Assembly: GCA_028023455.1 (NCBI GenBank)
Contig: JAQFVV010000064.1
Span: forward strand, 839,825-903,824
Direction of reading: 5' to 3'
DNA from: Epiperipatus broadwayi
Lineage: Eukaryota; Onychophora; Udeonychophora; Euonychophora; Peripatidae
Length of the DNA: 64,000 nt
The notes under the pieces were generated by a model. The model saw nothing but the letters and a program-made list of their open reading frames with translations. It did not search any database and was not told the DNA's origin. How positions within the stretch are numbered: the stretch's first letter is position 1; each line of letters starts with the position of its first letter. This document shows, piece by piece, positions 1-10,692 of this stretch. A program made the translations under genes and the position numbers.

Positions 1-1115
1 ATGTTAAGCTAATTAACTTATTAATCTTTATTTTATTAAAATCTAATTACTATCGCGTTATTGTTCTTTTATCAAATGAAAAACATTTACAACATTGTAA
101 TTTTATTAAAATAAATGTCTGACAATCTAAGTAGTAGATGAATTATAAAAATATATATTTCACTCTAATCAACTTTAGTCTCAATCTAGCAACCTCTACA
201 GTTCTCTTCATAATTATTTTCAACCCATATTTTTTTTTCAAAAGTTTTATTTCACTAAATTTGTAACCATATTACATAATTTATTATTATTTTGATTATT
301 TTTATATTGTCATTGTTAGGATATCTACAACGTTTAAAAATTATAATATGAAAACAATGAAAAAATCAATAAAATACTTTTATTTATTGAGAGTAGTGGG
401 TCGTGTAAAAGTCTGAGTTCGAATCCCTCATATATTACATATATAATTGCATGTTTAAGCCTGTACAATGTATTAATTTATTAAATATAATACATTTACT
501 TGTTTCTTCTTACAGCCTTCTGTATTTGAATATTTTTTCATCACTACTAGTAGCAATTTGAGTGAAAAGTACAACATTTTATTTTAGTATTAAAATCTTT
601 ATTGAATATCATGAATCAAAAAATTAAAGTTGATTTATTGGAAATATAAATTTACAAATAAAAAACTCCTAAAAAATCATATTTATTCTTTTAAAATATA
701 AAAAAATATATGAAGAGAAATATATAAATATAAGTAATGAAAACTTTTATTTTTTTGCTAAGCTTATAAAAAAATAAATTATTAAAATCTTGCTGGAGTG
801 AATTTTAATTTTTTAATTTAGAACAAATATTTAATAAATTATCCTAAAGCTATGAAATTCTATTCTAAAGTTTAAAATGGTATTTACAATTATTAAAACA
901 TCACAAAAGTATTAATTTTAAAATATTAATTTTAAAATGTATAATTTAGTGAAACCCTAAGCAATCTAGTAGGAAAATTGCAAAGATTATTGGATGAGCA
1001 AAGTAACAATTTTTGAAAATAATTTTCTACATCATTACCTATAACAGTAGCAAAAATTATAAAACTGTTGGGCATCAAAGTGTTATTAGAGAGTTGCCTA
1101 ACAATGCTATAGATT
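1..1115. other. AT-rich non-coding stretch
   Basis: No gene is visible here. It is A+T-rich sequence with scattered poly-A and poly-T runs. The only structured piece is a possible tRNA-derived fragment near 385-430, listed separately. Confidence 0.6.
385..432 (+). repeat. tRNA-like fragment (possible SINE remnant)
   Basis: The segment contains GAGTTCGAATCCCTC, which matches a Pol III B box and T-loop (GGTTCGANTCC). No A box at the right spacing and no pairing acceptor stem are seen, so this is not a functional tRNA. It is probably the tail of an old tRNA-derived SINE, or a chance match. Confidence 0.25.
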
Positions 1116-1382
1116 TTGACATTTGGTTATAAGTCTAGTTTACCTCAGCCAGGAAAATACTTGGTTTATGCAGGAGTTGTCAAGATTTTCTTGAATAGGC
1201 CTTATAGTTCAACAAAATATCAAATTCTGGCTAAGCTAGAAAAATATAAAAATGAGAGAGACCAAGCTCAGATAGAGAGCTTCAGCAGAGTATTAACAGG
1301 CTTCCAATTTAGAATAACTAAAAAAACAGATTCTTTAGATGCCAAATTTATAGTAAATAGACCAAAAAATAATGTTGGTTGA
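1116..1382 (+). CDS. Short ORF of unknown origin
   Basis: An open frame of 88 codons whose composition is less AT-driven than its surroundings. It has a charged central part (KYKNERDQAQIESF) and mixed residue use, which looks like real coding sequence and not random AT-rich translation. There is no signal peptide, no membrane segment and no domain I recognise. The start is uncertain because the upstream sequence shows no promoter and the frame could continue from a spliced exon. It lies 260 bp upstream of the LTR element at 1645. It could be a decayed transposon ORF or a processed pseudogene fragment. Confidence 0.25.
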   Translation: MTFGYKSSLPQPGKYLVYAGVVKIFLNRPYSSTKYQILAKLEKYKNERDQAQIESFSRVLTGFQFRITKKTDSLDAKFIVNRPKNNVG

Positions 1383-1644
1383 GAATAAAATTCAATAGAT
1401 AGTCATCAAACAACTTTGATATAATTAAACTTTTATATTAAACTTTTATATTAAAAAAAATAAATGAAACTTTTTTTTTATGATTGAAGGGGATTGTTTA
1501 GACACTTTTCCAGGTCTCAAATTTATATGTAAACATATCAGTTGGTTCAGCTAAATTTTAATTCAATTAATTTGTAAATTTTTATTAAACTTGTGTTATA
1601 AAACTTGTGTTATAGTAGTTGCAATATAATATATATCATGCATA

Positions 1645-2074
1645 TGTTGTATTCGGTGTGAGAAATAAACAGCGAGTTTACTAGAGACAATTTACTCCAG
1701 AAGTTTTCGATTTATTTTATTGAAAGTAAAAATAATTATAAAGGAAAATAATTATAATTAAAAACAAGTTGTGGGATTATTTTTATCAGAGATAAAAATA
1801 TCTAATTAAAGTAAGAACAATAAAACGGATTTGGAAAACACGCGATTAGGTTTTTGAAATGTAGCAGATAAGACTTAACAAAAGAACTCAGAGAGATATA
1901 TAAACTGCTAGAGGAAAACATCACACACTTGTTACAGTCTTGTTAACAGAAGTGGATACGTAAAGCTATTAATAGCTATTTGCGGCACGACGGTTTTAAG
2001 AGTTGTTCAGCCGAGTTTCGATCAGATTGTGTTTTTCTACCCCTCTGGAAAAGCTTAGGGGCAAAGACATTACA
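1645..2074 (+). repeat. 5' LTR
   Basis: 430 bp with TG...CA ends. It contains a TATA-like GATATATAAAC near 1894-1904, plausibly the element's promoter. It is almost identical to 3643-4076; the 3' copy has 4 extra bases near the end. Confidence 0.9.
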
Positions 2075-2078
2075 AGAT

Positions 2079-2090
2079 TGGCGCAGTCTA
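2079..2090 (+). other. Primer-binding site of the LTR element
   Basis: TGGCGCAGTCTA lies 4 bp after the 5' LTR. The TGG start pairs with the CCA end of a tRNA, as expected for Ty3/gypsy-like priming. I do not assign the tRNA species. Confidence 0.65.
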
Positions 2091-2141
2091 AAGTTTCGAA
2101 CCTAGTAAAACTTGAAGGAATAAGCCAGACAAGAAAATCAA

Positions 2142-2932
2142 TTGATACATTCGGAAACAAGTAAAATGTCATTAGGACAAAGCAGTATTCCTGAATTTAG
2201 CATTGAAAATGCCGAGGAATGGCCTCTCTATATAATTCGATTGGAAAAAATTTTCAAGTTAAATGGGATAAAAAATAATGAAAAAAAAGTGGCCGCACTT
2301 TTATGTTTAGGAGGACGCAAACTCATAGAAATTATTAATAAATTATGGGACGGACCGATAACTGATGGAGTACATTTTGAAGATATAGTTAAAAAATTAA
2401 CGGACTATTTTGGCCCAAAGCCATCTAGACACATAGCTAGATTAACTCTGAGAGAAAGAAAGCAAGCCAGGGAGAAAAAAATTAAAGACTATGATATAGC
2501 ATTAAAACAGCTGTCAAAAAACTGTGATTATGGCGAATTTTTAGAACACTGCTTTACTGGATCAATTATTGTGGGGAATGTATGACGAAAGATTGCGACA
2601 GACATTGTTAACTAAAGTGACTTATCATACGAAGTCGCTATTAAAAAAGGAATAGCATATGAAGCAGTAATTGAGCAAGCCATAGCTTTTAGAAACAACT
2701 CAGAAGAGACCAGAAAGATGGCAGTTTACAAAATAGATCGAAGTCAGCAGCCGAAGAATGAAAATCTTAACAGAGGGAAAATGTTAACAGTGAAATGTTT
2801 CTGCTGTGGTAAAACTGGCCATGTATCTAAAAATTGTAAATGGAGAAAAGAAAACTGTTATAACTGCGGATTTAAAGCACATTAAGCAGCTGTATGCAAA
2901 AAACCATGACAAACAAAATGTAATCCAGGCAC
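2142..2932 (+). pseudogene. gag-like ORF of LTR element, frameshifted, with CCHC knuckles
   Basis: The first 147 codons (2142-2585) resemble a Ty3/gypsy Gag matrix/capsid, with motifs such as WPLYIIRLEKIF and KKLTDYFGPK. After a TGA at 2583 the homology continues in another frame (MYDERLRQTLLT) and then returns to the first frame (YEVAIKKGIAYEAV), so two compensating indels have occurred. Nucleocapsid follows: CFCCGKTGHVSKNC is a complete CX2CX4HX4C knuckle at about 2796-2837. A second knuckle (CYNC...H...C) is broken by an in-frame TAA. A TGA follows KKP at about 2910. The frame is the same as that of the coiled-coil ORF downstream, so the two were probably once one polyprotein. Confidence 0.8.
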
Positions 2933-2975
2933 AGATGATATAACCTTTGGCTATGTATCAACTAAGGGACAAAGC

Positions 2976-3539
2976 ATGGCCGTGAGAGATAGGACTTTTT
3001 CGCAAAGACAAAGACAGATCACTAAACTACAAGAATTGGAGTCACATAACCAAAAATTAGCTGCCATGCTTGAGAGAAAGACGCAATCGGAGCTACAACT
3101 CAACTTGCAATTTAAAGAACTATCAAAAGAAGTGCACAAATTAAAACTGGACATTTATGAATTAAATAAATTAAAAGAAGAACTGGAACAACAAAATTCA
3201 GAATTTAGTAAAAAATTACAATGCAAATTTTTAGAATGTCAGAGTTTTGAAAGATCGAGCGAAGATTTAAAAAGCGAACTTGCAATGTCACAATTATCAG
3301 AACAGGTAGAGAGTTGGCAGAAGTATGAAATGGAACTACAGGAAAAGATGGCCGAAAGTGAAAATGAAATTGACACTTTTGAAGATTTTTTAGAACGGAA
3401 ATCTTTAGACAGTGAGCGGTCAGAGACAAAAACCGCAGAACAGGAAAAAACCCAGAGTCTCTCCAAGCGAGAGAAAAAAGCACTCAAGGCGGTGAGAAAA
3501 AAGAAGAGTTCACACAATTTTCAAGGTTATATTGATTAA
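2976..3539 (+). CDS. Coiled-coil ORF in the place of pol (possible captured host sequence)
   Basis: An intact ORF of 187 codons in the gag frame. Residues about 10-135 form an almost continuous charged coiled coil rich in L, E, K and Q (KLQELESHNQKL, LNKLKEELEQQNSEF). An acidic patch follows near 120-130 (ENEIDTFEDF), then a basic tail (KREKKALKAVRKKK). No protease DTG, RT or integrase motifs are present. Open sequence continues upstream of the ATG in the same frame to the TGA near 2910, so the native start may be the gag start. Coiled-coil sequence is not a normal part of gypsy pol. It may be a transduced host gene segment or an extended Gag C-terminus. It is undamaged while gag carries four lesions, which suggests recent acquisition, selection or chance. 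Confidence 0.75.
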   Translation: MAVRDRTFSQRQRQITKLQELESHNQKLAAMLERKTQSELQLNLQFKELSKEVHKLKLDIYELNKLKEELEQQNSEFSKKLQCKFLECQSFERSSEDLKSELAMSQLSEQVESWQKYEMELQEKMAESENEIDTFEDFLERKSLDSERSETKTAEQEKTQSLSKREKKALKAVRKKKSSHNFQGYID

Positions 3540-3625
3540 TAGGAAAAATCAAGTTTTCTCCAAGCTGAAAAAGGAAACCGTGCATATTGGATGATTATGT
3601 GTAACGTAAATAAACTCTAACTTCT

Positions 3626-3642
3626 GGAGTGAGGGGAGGAAG
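3626..3642 (+). other. Polypurine tract
   Basis: GGAGTGAGGGGAGGAAG lies immediately before the 3' LTR. It is the expected plus-strand primer and helps fix the LTR boundary. Confidence 0.75.
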
Positions 3643-4076
3643 TGTTGTATTCGGTGTGAGAAATAAACAGCGAGTTTACTAGAGACAATTTACTCCAGAA
3701 GTTTTTGATTTATTTTATTGAAAGTAAAAATAATTATAATGGAAAATAATTATAATTAAAAACCAGTTGTGGGATTATTTTTATCAGAGATAAAAATATC
3801 TAATTAAAGTAAGAACAATAAAACGGATTTGGAAAACACGCGATTAGGTTTTTGGAATGTAGCAGATAAGACTTAACAAAAGAACTCAGAGAGATATATA
3901 AACTGCTAGAGGAAAACATCGCGCACTTGTTACAGTCTTGTTAACAGAAGTGGATACGTAAAGGTATTAAGAGCTATTTGCGGCACAACGGTTTTAAGAG
4001 TTATTCAGCCGAGTTTCAATCAGATTGTAAGTGTTTTTCTACCCCTCTGGAAAAGCTTAGGGGCAAAGACATTACA
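3643..4076 (+). repeat. 3' LTR
   Basis: 434 bp, near-identical to 1645-2074, with the same TG...CA ends. It is followed directly by the duplicated target GCATA. Confidence 0.9.
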
Positions 4077-4437
4077 GCATATACATGAATATGTAAAATA
4101 TTTTCTTTATTAGCTGTTATAATATAATATTTTTATAAGAAAAATGAAATTTGTAATAAATTTTTCTTATCTTTTGTATTAGATTATTTTAAATATTTAA
4201 AATAATATTCAATCTGCAAAATAATGTTTTTGATCTTTGGTGATAAAGTATCTAAAATTAATCATTGTCTAGATAAATTTTTTATATCAAATAATTAGTT
4301 TGGAATTTTAATTTAAAAAGTAAAAATATGCTGGCTTATCAGAAATATTTTATAATGTGTTAATTGAGATTCTAAGAAATTCTTGGGAGATGACATTGAG
4401 CGTTATAAACGCTTGTCAAAAACTATTCATTCTAATA

Positions 4438-4609
4438 CAAAATAGTCATAGATCACATGACCCAATTCTTTTAAGCTTGTAAGATATAAACAATGAGCAT
4501 TGCCAATTGTTCAACAAGTTTTGTGATAAATTCTTAGCCATTGGCAATGCTCATTGTTTATATCTTACATGCTTAAAAGAATTGGGTCATGTGATCTATG
4601 ACTATTTTT
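4438..4609. repeat. Hairpin with about 70-bp arms (fold-back element arm)
   Basis: The left arm (4438-4509) and right arm (4539-4609) are reverse complements over about 70 bp with one or two mismatches, around a loop of about 30 bp. The arm sequence (CATAGATCACATGACCC...) recurs at 36913-37010, where it interrupts a Penelope-like element. It therefore belongs to a dispersed repeat family. Confidence 0.85.
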
Positions 4610-4626
4610 TATTTGACTATTTATAG

Positions 4627-4980
4627 TCTCTGCTTTAAGTTTTATGTGATGTTATATTGATAAGACTACTAATATATGGTATGGCTGAAGATCTCTCAAC
4701 CCCATATAGCTATTTGAGTTGGATAGCTGGATTTGAAGACATATAGGTCTCTGAAAATTTCAGATTTTCCACTCAATAGATAACTTTTAGATAAATGCTG
4801 ATTTTTGGTTGGTATTTTTAGATCTAGTATCTGAAGCTATGCTTGCCCTTCTCTGAAGAGTGCCAAATTATGAAACCATGGTCAGAGGTTTGGGAGGGGA
4901 GGTCCTGACAGAGATATTTTAAATGCTTTCTCTGGTTAAGCATTTATCACAAAGCTTGTTGAGCAATGCTCATTGTTTAC
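4627..4980 (+). mobile_element. Fold-back element core and distal arm
   Basis: Next to the hairpin lies a block with CATATAGCTATTTGAG, CTGGATTTGAAGACAT and TAGATCTAGTATCTGAA, ending in a variant of the arm (AGCATTTATCACAAAGCTTG). The same core motifs occur in the elements at 7.8-9.3 and 53.3-53.9 kb, so they form one superfamily with different arms. No coding capacity is seen. Confidence 0.6.
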
Positions 4981-5179
4981 TATTCATTCTACTCTTAAGT
5001 ATAAACATTGTATTCTTGATTCTACTATTCATTCTACAAGCAACATTTTTATTTAGTGATATGTATCTTTCTGTTGTAAGAACCCATTGAATAAAGTGAA
5101 TGCAAAATCTACTCCAGTTGTGGTCTTCACTGATATGCATGGCTAGGTGTTTCCCAAAAGATGCCTGCTCCAAGCATTA

Positions 5180-7760
5180 GTTTCATTCTCCAGCATGATT
5201 TTAATTCCTAGGAAAATTGATCTTCTAAAATTGCTGACTAACAACTTTAATACTGAAGACTCTCTCAACTAACTTGTAACCAGAAACAAAATCATGGAAA
5301 TGGACACAAAAGTATATACTCATTCAGATAAGTTACTGAAATCAAAAGTTTACAACACTAATGAATTTACATGAACTCTATTATATATTTCAGTAAGCTT
5401 GGTGTAATTAAATTTGTATTTATAAACATATGCATAATTTAATATAAGTAATGCTAGATTAAGTGTACCTACTTCTTAATTTTATTAATACACAATTTTA
5501 TATTGATATTATTAATTCCATTTTATGTATGTGTTATTTTTATTATATTTTATATGTATGGGTTAAATATCCCCAACCCCTTTTAAAGCTTTGATAGTTC
5601 AGGATAAAATGTTAATTTTAGAATTAGCTTATTGTAATTATAAAGTTATCAGTCCCCTCTCTTTTCAAGTCTTAGAAAATTAAATGTTAAAAAACAGGCA
5701 AAACTCTCCATACAGTAGTGCCACCCTGTGCTAACCAGAGTAATCAATGGATGCCAGAAGGCTCAATAACAGTTAGGTGCTATCATAAGAGATGGTGATC
5801 ATGTGATGTTTAGTGGTTTAAAATTAAATGTTGTAGTAAATGAAATTAAGTCAACTTTAAAATCAAATATTGATTAACATTTTTTTAAATAAGTTCTCAA
5901 TAATGTTTTAAAATTAATCTTTTAATTAGTGTTTAAAAACTGTGTAAACAATTATTTTTATATGCATGTATAATAAGTTTTAGATTTATTAAAAGTCTTG
6001 AAGGCCTTGTGTGTAATATTTTATTACTGTATATCAATAAAAATGGTGTTTTGCTAGTGTGTGGGAGCATAAAGTCAATCCATTTATAATCACCATTTGT
6101 TATTTATTTATCTATAGGGCCTTTTATTTAGAATTTGGTCAGCTATATTTTTACCAGGCTTATTTTATCTTTTTAACATGTGTCATCTACCACTTAAAGC
6201 ATGGTCTTTATTATTTTGCATGGGTAAGCTTTAGAACAACATTCCATGTCTGATATATAATTATCATTAAATATTGGTGAATCTTTTGTAGTCTCTGGTC
6301 AGTAATATTTCTGCCAATCTCATATTTAGATATTCTCCTTCTAACTCAAATTGTCTACAACTAGAATTGCAGTCTTTCTTGTTCTTGCATGAGCTTAGAA
6401 ACAGTTCCCTATGTCTTTTGTATAGTTATCACTTATGGCTCCTATTATTTTCATTATACTTTTCACGTGATATGAGTCTGGCCACACACACAACAAGCCT
6501 TAATAGAGCCTATAGATGTATAAGCTGATAGTTAAAAAGATTTCAAGTTATAATATAGAATGTTTTAACAAAGTTTATACCCACATCTATTGTAAGAGAA
6601 TCATTTCTTAAAGACTATTTCCGTATTATAAAAGGGGAATAAATTAATTGTCAAGGCTGTATATTTAAATTGTATGGTAGTCAATTTAAAACCATCCATA
6701 AATAAAGCTTATTATTATTATATATTCTATTATTTTCATTGGTTTGTTTAATTTGTTACTTTAATAAACATTGATATGAATAGTTAAATTTGTCTGATGT
6801 TTGTTTGCTTTTTTCTATTTATCAATTGTTTATTAGAATAAGAACCTCTTTGTCTCCTTGATTTAGAGGCAGTAATTTACTCTTATGTTAAGGAATACCT
6901 CAAATAAATTTTCTAGGCGAAAAGAAGCCTGGTGGCACCATCTAGTGATATATTCTGTGTTGGTTATCTGGTATATTATTTATATTTCCTAGTACATATT
7001 TATAATGAATTGGAAATTCTCAAGGATATTAAAAATATTCGTAAATTGTATCTTTTAAATATTATTTAAGACCAATTAGAATGAGATTTCAAAAACTTCT
7101 CTGGCAGAAATGATATGGGTTTCTGCAAATTTCATTATTCATACTTCTTTTACAAATAAATATTTGTTGTATAGATTAAATTGCAACTTATTACTACTTG
7201 CATTATATATACTATGTGTGTTACATTTAATTTAATTTAACACAGATGGATTTAGAGATTTTTAAAAATATTATATGCATGTAACATGCTAAACATATAC
7301 AATAAGGTTGGATAATTAATCTACACACAAGAACACAAATGAATTATTAGTTTATCACTATTTATAAGGCATAGACAAAAACCAACAACTACCTTGTCAT
7401 ACCACAGAACTGAATCTCATCATGTAATTCTGGTGATGTGATCTCAGCTATTTCCTACATCAAATATTGATATGTAGTATACAAATGCATAATTTGATTC
7501 TATAATGAAATATTATAGAGTGAATAGGTTGTTGCTCTTTCGTTTTCTTAGCTCAATGTAAATGAATATCTATTAACTCTATGATTGGGGACAGTTTAAT
7601 TAGTCATTTTTTTATAAATACATATATATATAGCATGTGTGTGAAATGCATGAGAATTATAGGTGATTATAGTAATATATGTATTATTATACAAAATGAT
7701 GTCATCTTCTATTCATAAAAGAATTGAGTTTACTTATGATTAATGAAGTTTATTTGTGAA
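5180..7760. other. AT-rich intergenic or upstream stretch
   Basis: No coding sequence is recognised. Two diverged copies of a short unit occur near 6195-6260 and 6365-6430 (each with a CTTTATTATTTTGCATG-like block and an AACATTCCATGTCT-like block). A fragment near 6934-6960 (GGCACCATCTAGTGATA) resembles the ends of the fold-back elements. The rest is unexplained AT-rich DNA. Confidence 0.5.
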
Positions 7761-7762
7761 AG

Positions 7763-7764
<2 letters not shown>

Positions 7765-7806
<42 letters not shown>
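7765..7806. repeat. (TA)n microsatellite
   Basis: About 20 AT dinucleotides shortly before the inverted tandem fold-back block. Confidence 0.9.
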
Positions 7807-7811
<5 letters not shown>

Positions 7812-7837
7812 ACTCTATAAATAAATATTATATATAT

Positions 7838-9254
7838 ATATGAAAAACAAAAAAGCAAGTTAAACTTGTCAATGCTTGTATTTATGATCAACAGGTGGCA
7901 TTTTACCAAAAACACCGTCAAAGCGTATTTGTTTACATAAACGTCAGAGTAAGCATTCACTACCTCTTTCGTTAGTTCCACCTTCAGATCATGATTTCAA
8001 GCTGATTTTCTATCATCAGTGAAGGACAGAAAATAAGAAACTAGATCTAAACACTAAACTCTGAGCGTTTATGAAACAATTTCTATTCAGCTTGCAAGCA
8101 TGAATCTTTTAGACATGTAATGTCTTCAAATTCAGCATAGCAAGCCAGATAGCTATATGGGTCCGATATCAGTTCAGTATCACCACATAGTAGAAGCCTC
8201 TGCAATATATATCATTGCAAGAAAAATGTCAAAGGTACATTTATGAAAAACAAAAAAGCAAGTTAAACTTGCCAACGCTTGTATTTATGATCAACAGATG
8301 GTGTTTTACCAAAAACACTGTCAAAGCGTATTTGTTTACATAAACATCAGAGTAAGCATTAACTACCTCTTTTGAAATGCTTACTCTGACGTTTATGTAA
8401 AAAAATGCGCTTTGACGGTGTTTTTGGTAAAACGCCATCTGTTAATCATAAATACAAGCATTGGCAAGTTTAACATGCTTTTTTGTTTTTCATAAATGTA
8501 CCTTTGAAGTTTTTCTTGCAATGATATATATTGCAGAGGCTTCTACTATGTGGTGATACTGAACTGATATCAGACCCATATAGCTATCTGGCTTGCTATG
8601 CTGAATTTGAAGACATTACATGTCTAAAAGATTCATGCTTGCAAGCTGAATAGAAATTGTTTCATAAAGGCTCAGAGTTTAGTGTTTAGATCTAGTTTCT
8701 TATTTCCTGTCCTTCACTGATGATAGCAAATCAGCTTGAAATCATGATCTGAAGGTGAAACTAACGAAAGAGGTAGTGAATGCTTATTCTGATGTTTATG
8801 TAAACAAATACGCTTTGATGGTGTTTTTGGTAAAATGCCACCTATTGATCATAAATACAAGCATTGGAAAGTTTAACTTGCTTTTTTGTTTTTGATAAAT
8901 GTACCTTTGAAGTTTTTCTTGCAATGATATATATTGCAGAGGCTTCTACTATGTGGTGATACTGAACTGATATCAGACCCATATAGCTATCTGGCTTGCT
9001 ATGCTGAATTTGAAGACATTACATGTCTAAAAGATTCATGCTTGCAAGCTGAATAGAAATTGTTTCATAAACGCTCAGAGTTTAGTGTTTAGATCTAGTT
9101 TCTTATTTCCTGTCCTTCACTGATGATAGAAAATCAGCTTGAAATCATGATCTGAAGGTGGAACTAATGAAAGAAGTAGTGAATGCTTACTCTGACGTTT
9201 ATGTAAACAAATACGCTTTGACGGTGTTTTTGGTAAAACGCCATCTGTTGATCA
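7838..9254. mobile_element. Inverted tandem fold-back block with 403-bp monomers
   Basis: From 7838 to about 8371 a repeat is read on the minus strand (one full unit and a partial one). At 8371 the orientation flips, and about 2.2 units follow on the plus strand. The motif TGCTTAYTCTGAYG recurs at 8378, 8781 and 9184, giving an exact 403-bp period. Each monomer contains GCAATGATATATATTGCAGA, CATATAGCTATCTGGC and TTTGAAGACATTACATG. The outer ends read GATCAACAG...CTGTTGATC (from 7886 to 9254). No transposase is visible. The short open frames inside are passive translations of the repeat. Confidence 0.85.
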
Positions 9255-9259
9255 TATAT

Positions 9260-9872
9260 ATATATATGTTCCCTATCCTATTATTGTAGAGTTGTAAAAT
9301 AAAATCAAGTGCAGACCTGTTCACATATGTTTATTTGTTTTTATATATATATATATAATAAAAAATAAAGAAATCCTACGTAATGGTGGGCAAAAAAATC
9401 AAAAATATCTAAATTTTCAATTGCATTATTAATCATGCTCAGATGTTTAAGAAAAATCCCTTTTTTTTTTTCTATCTTTACATTTTTGGTAATTCTGATT
9501 TATATTTTTTAAAAAAACTTCTGATATATTTAAAAAATTAGATAAGTCCTTTTCTTTTTTTATATATCTAACTCTAATTCTTTGGTTGTTAGCCTTCTGA
9601 AATCTTAACGTAAGTTTTAAACTTTTTTTTTTTTTTTGGACAAAAAAAAAATTTATTTGGAGAGAACTTTAATATCCTTAGTAGAATTAACTGCTGGATT
9701 ATTTTCAACTGTGAATAACTTTGATTAACTTTGTGATGGAAATTCCCTATCTTTGAAAATATTTTACAAAAATTATTGCATATAATATAATATTTAAAAA
9801 ATTAAATTTATGTATTTTAATTCAATTATTGTTTTCAATGTTTATAAATGTATATATGTGATTTTATTGCAG
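9260..9872. other. AT-rich stretch upstream of first coding exon
   Basis: It contains a short TA tract at 9255-9268 and poly-T runs, but no recognised promoter. The stretch ends in a good acceptor (TTTTATTGCAG, AG at 9871-9872), so the transcript's first exon or a spliced leader must come from further upstream. Confidence 0.5.
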
Positions 9873-9888
9873 ATTTTTGCAAGATAAA

Positions 9889-9934
9889 ATGTTGGCTTAC
9901 CTAACACTTTTTTTGTTAGCTTTTTCTACTCTAG
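9889..9934 (+). CDS. Secreted glycine-rich protein, exon 1 (signal peptide)
   Basis: The ATG at 9889 opens MLAYLTLFLLAFSTL, a typical short hydrophobic signal sequence, and the exon ends at a strong donor (CTAG|GTAAGT) in phase 1. An acceptor TTTTATTGCAG ends at 9872, 16 bases before the ATG, so the 5' UTR is spliced (cis or trans). Exon 2 begins with AG, completing a Glu codon in frame. The three coding exons sum to 552 nt, exactly 184 codons including the stop. The product should enter the secretory pathway. Confidence 0.7.
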
Positions 9935-10585
9935 GTAAGTTTTACATCGATTCACTAAAATTTTAACTATTATCTTACATTGTTTAATAATTTAATTTTT
10001 TTTAGTTAATAAGATATATGATGTAATAATATAATGTTTAGAAGGCTATGATCTCCAAGTGTTATCTATGTTAATTTAATTAAACCTATTGCTCTAATCA
10101 TTGTTCGGTCTTAAAGCAAACAAAATGAAACAATTTGTCTTATGACCTGAATTATTTATTAAATAAATAAAAATAGACTATGACATTAGCCAGATGAAGC
10201 ATCTATTTGATGTGAATTTGATTGAATTGTTTCACTTTAATGTGCATTGTCATTTAATAATGTAACAAAATATTTACATTTGATGTAGAAACAAGTAGAT
10301 TTCATTTTTTTAAAATATTATATATTGTACCAGAATGTTATGGTATATAGGTTTGAATTCTTCGGTGTTGACATTATTAAAAATTAAAATAACATAAAAA
10401 ATAAAATAAAAAATCAAATTGTTTTATATATATATGAAATGGTTAATGATGTAAAATGTTATAAAGTATGTGTATGCATAGTTATATATATTATACAACA
10501 AAATATTTATGTTTATTAAACTTGTAAAAAAATATTAAAAGTGTTTTAATTAATTTGATTTATGTGAATCATGTCATATTTGCAG

Positions 10586-10692
10586 AAAGCATTGACAATA
10601 ACAATACACTTGGCTTTTTGTTCGCATGTTATTTTTTGTTGTTTATCTTTTGTTGTTCTCTGAGTGGAATAAAGAGAAAAACCTCACATTAA
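10586..10692 (+). CDS. Possible alternative terminal exon with membrane segment
   Basis: After the acceptor-like CATATTTGCAG (AG at 10584-10585) the sequence is open in phase 1, matching the donor of exon 1. It would encode E-SIDNNNTLG, then about 18 hydrophobic residues (FLFACYFLLFIFCCSL), then a basic end (KRKTSH) and TAA at 10690. AATAAA occurs at about 10668. Joined to exon 1 it would give a protein of about 50 residues. T-rich DNA readily yields F, L and I codons, so this may be chance. Confidence 0.25.

Larger units (their letters stand above)
1640..4081 (+). mobile_element. LTR retrotransposon without pol, carrying a coiled-coil ORF
   Basis: A complete element bounded by the 5-bp target duplication GCATA at 1640-1644 and 4077-4081. 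Two direct LTRs (1645-2074 and 3643-4076) start TGTTGTATTC and end CATTACA. A primer-binding site follows the 5' LTR and a polypurine tract precedes the 3' LTR. The internal region of about 1.57 kb holds gag with CCHC knuckles and then a coiled-coil ORF. No protease, reverse transcriptase, RNase H or integrase is present and there is no room for them. By eye the LTRs differ by about eleven substitutions and one 4-bp indel, so the insertion is fairly recent. It is probably non-autonomous, relying on a Ty3/gypsy-like partner. Confidence 0.9.

Noticed and set aside
385-432. A tRNA gene
   Set aside because: Only a B-box/T-loop-like segment is present; the acceptor stem, D arm and anticodon arm do not form.
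2560-2640. Programmed frameshift in gag
   Set aside because: The frame leaves and then returns within about 60 bp and no slippery heptamer is evident; two compensating indels explain it better.
2976-3539. Minus-strand ORFs at 2951-3154, 3205-3483 and 3239-3517
   Set aside because: Shadows of the plus-strand coiled-coil ORF.
8378-9254. CRISPR-like or protein-coding tandem repeat
   Set aside because: The units are 403 bp with no unique spacers and no open frame; they are part of a fold-back repeat.
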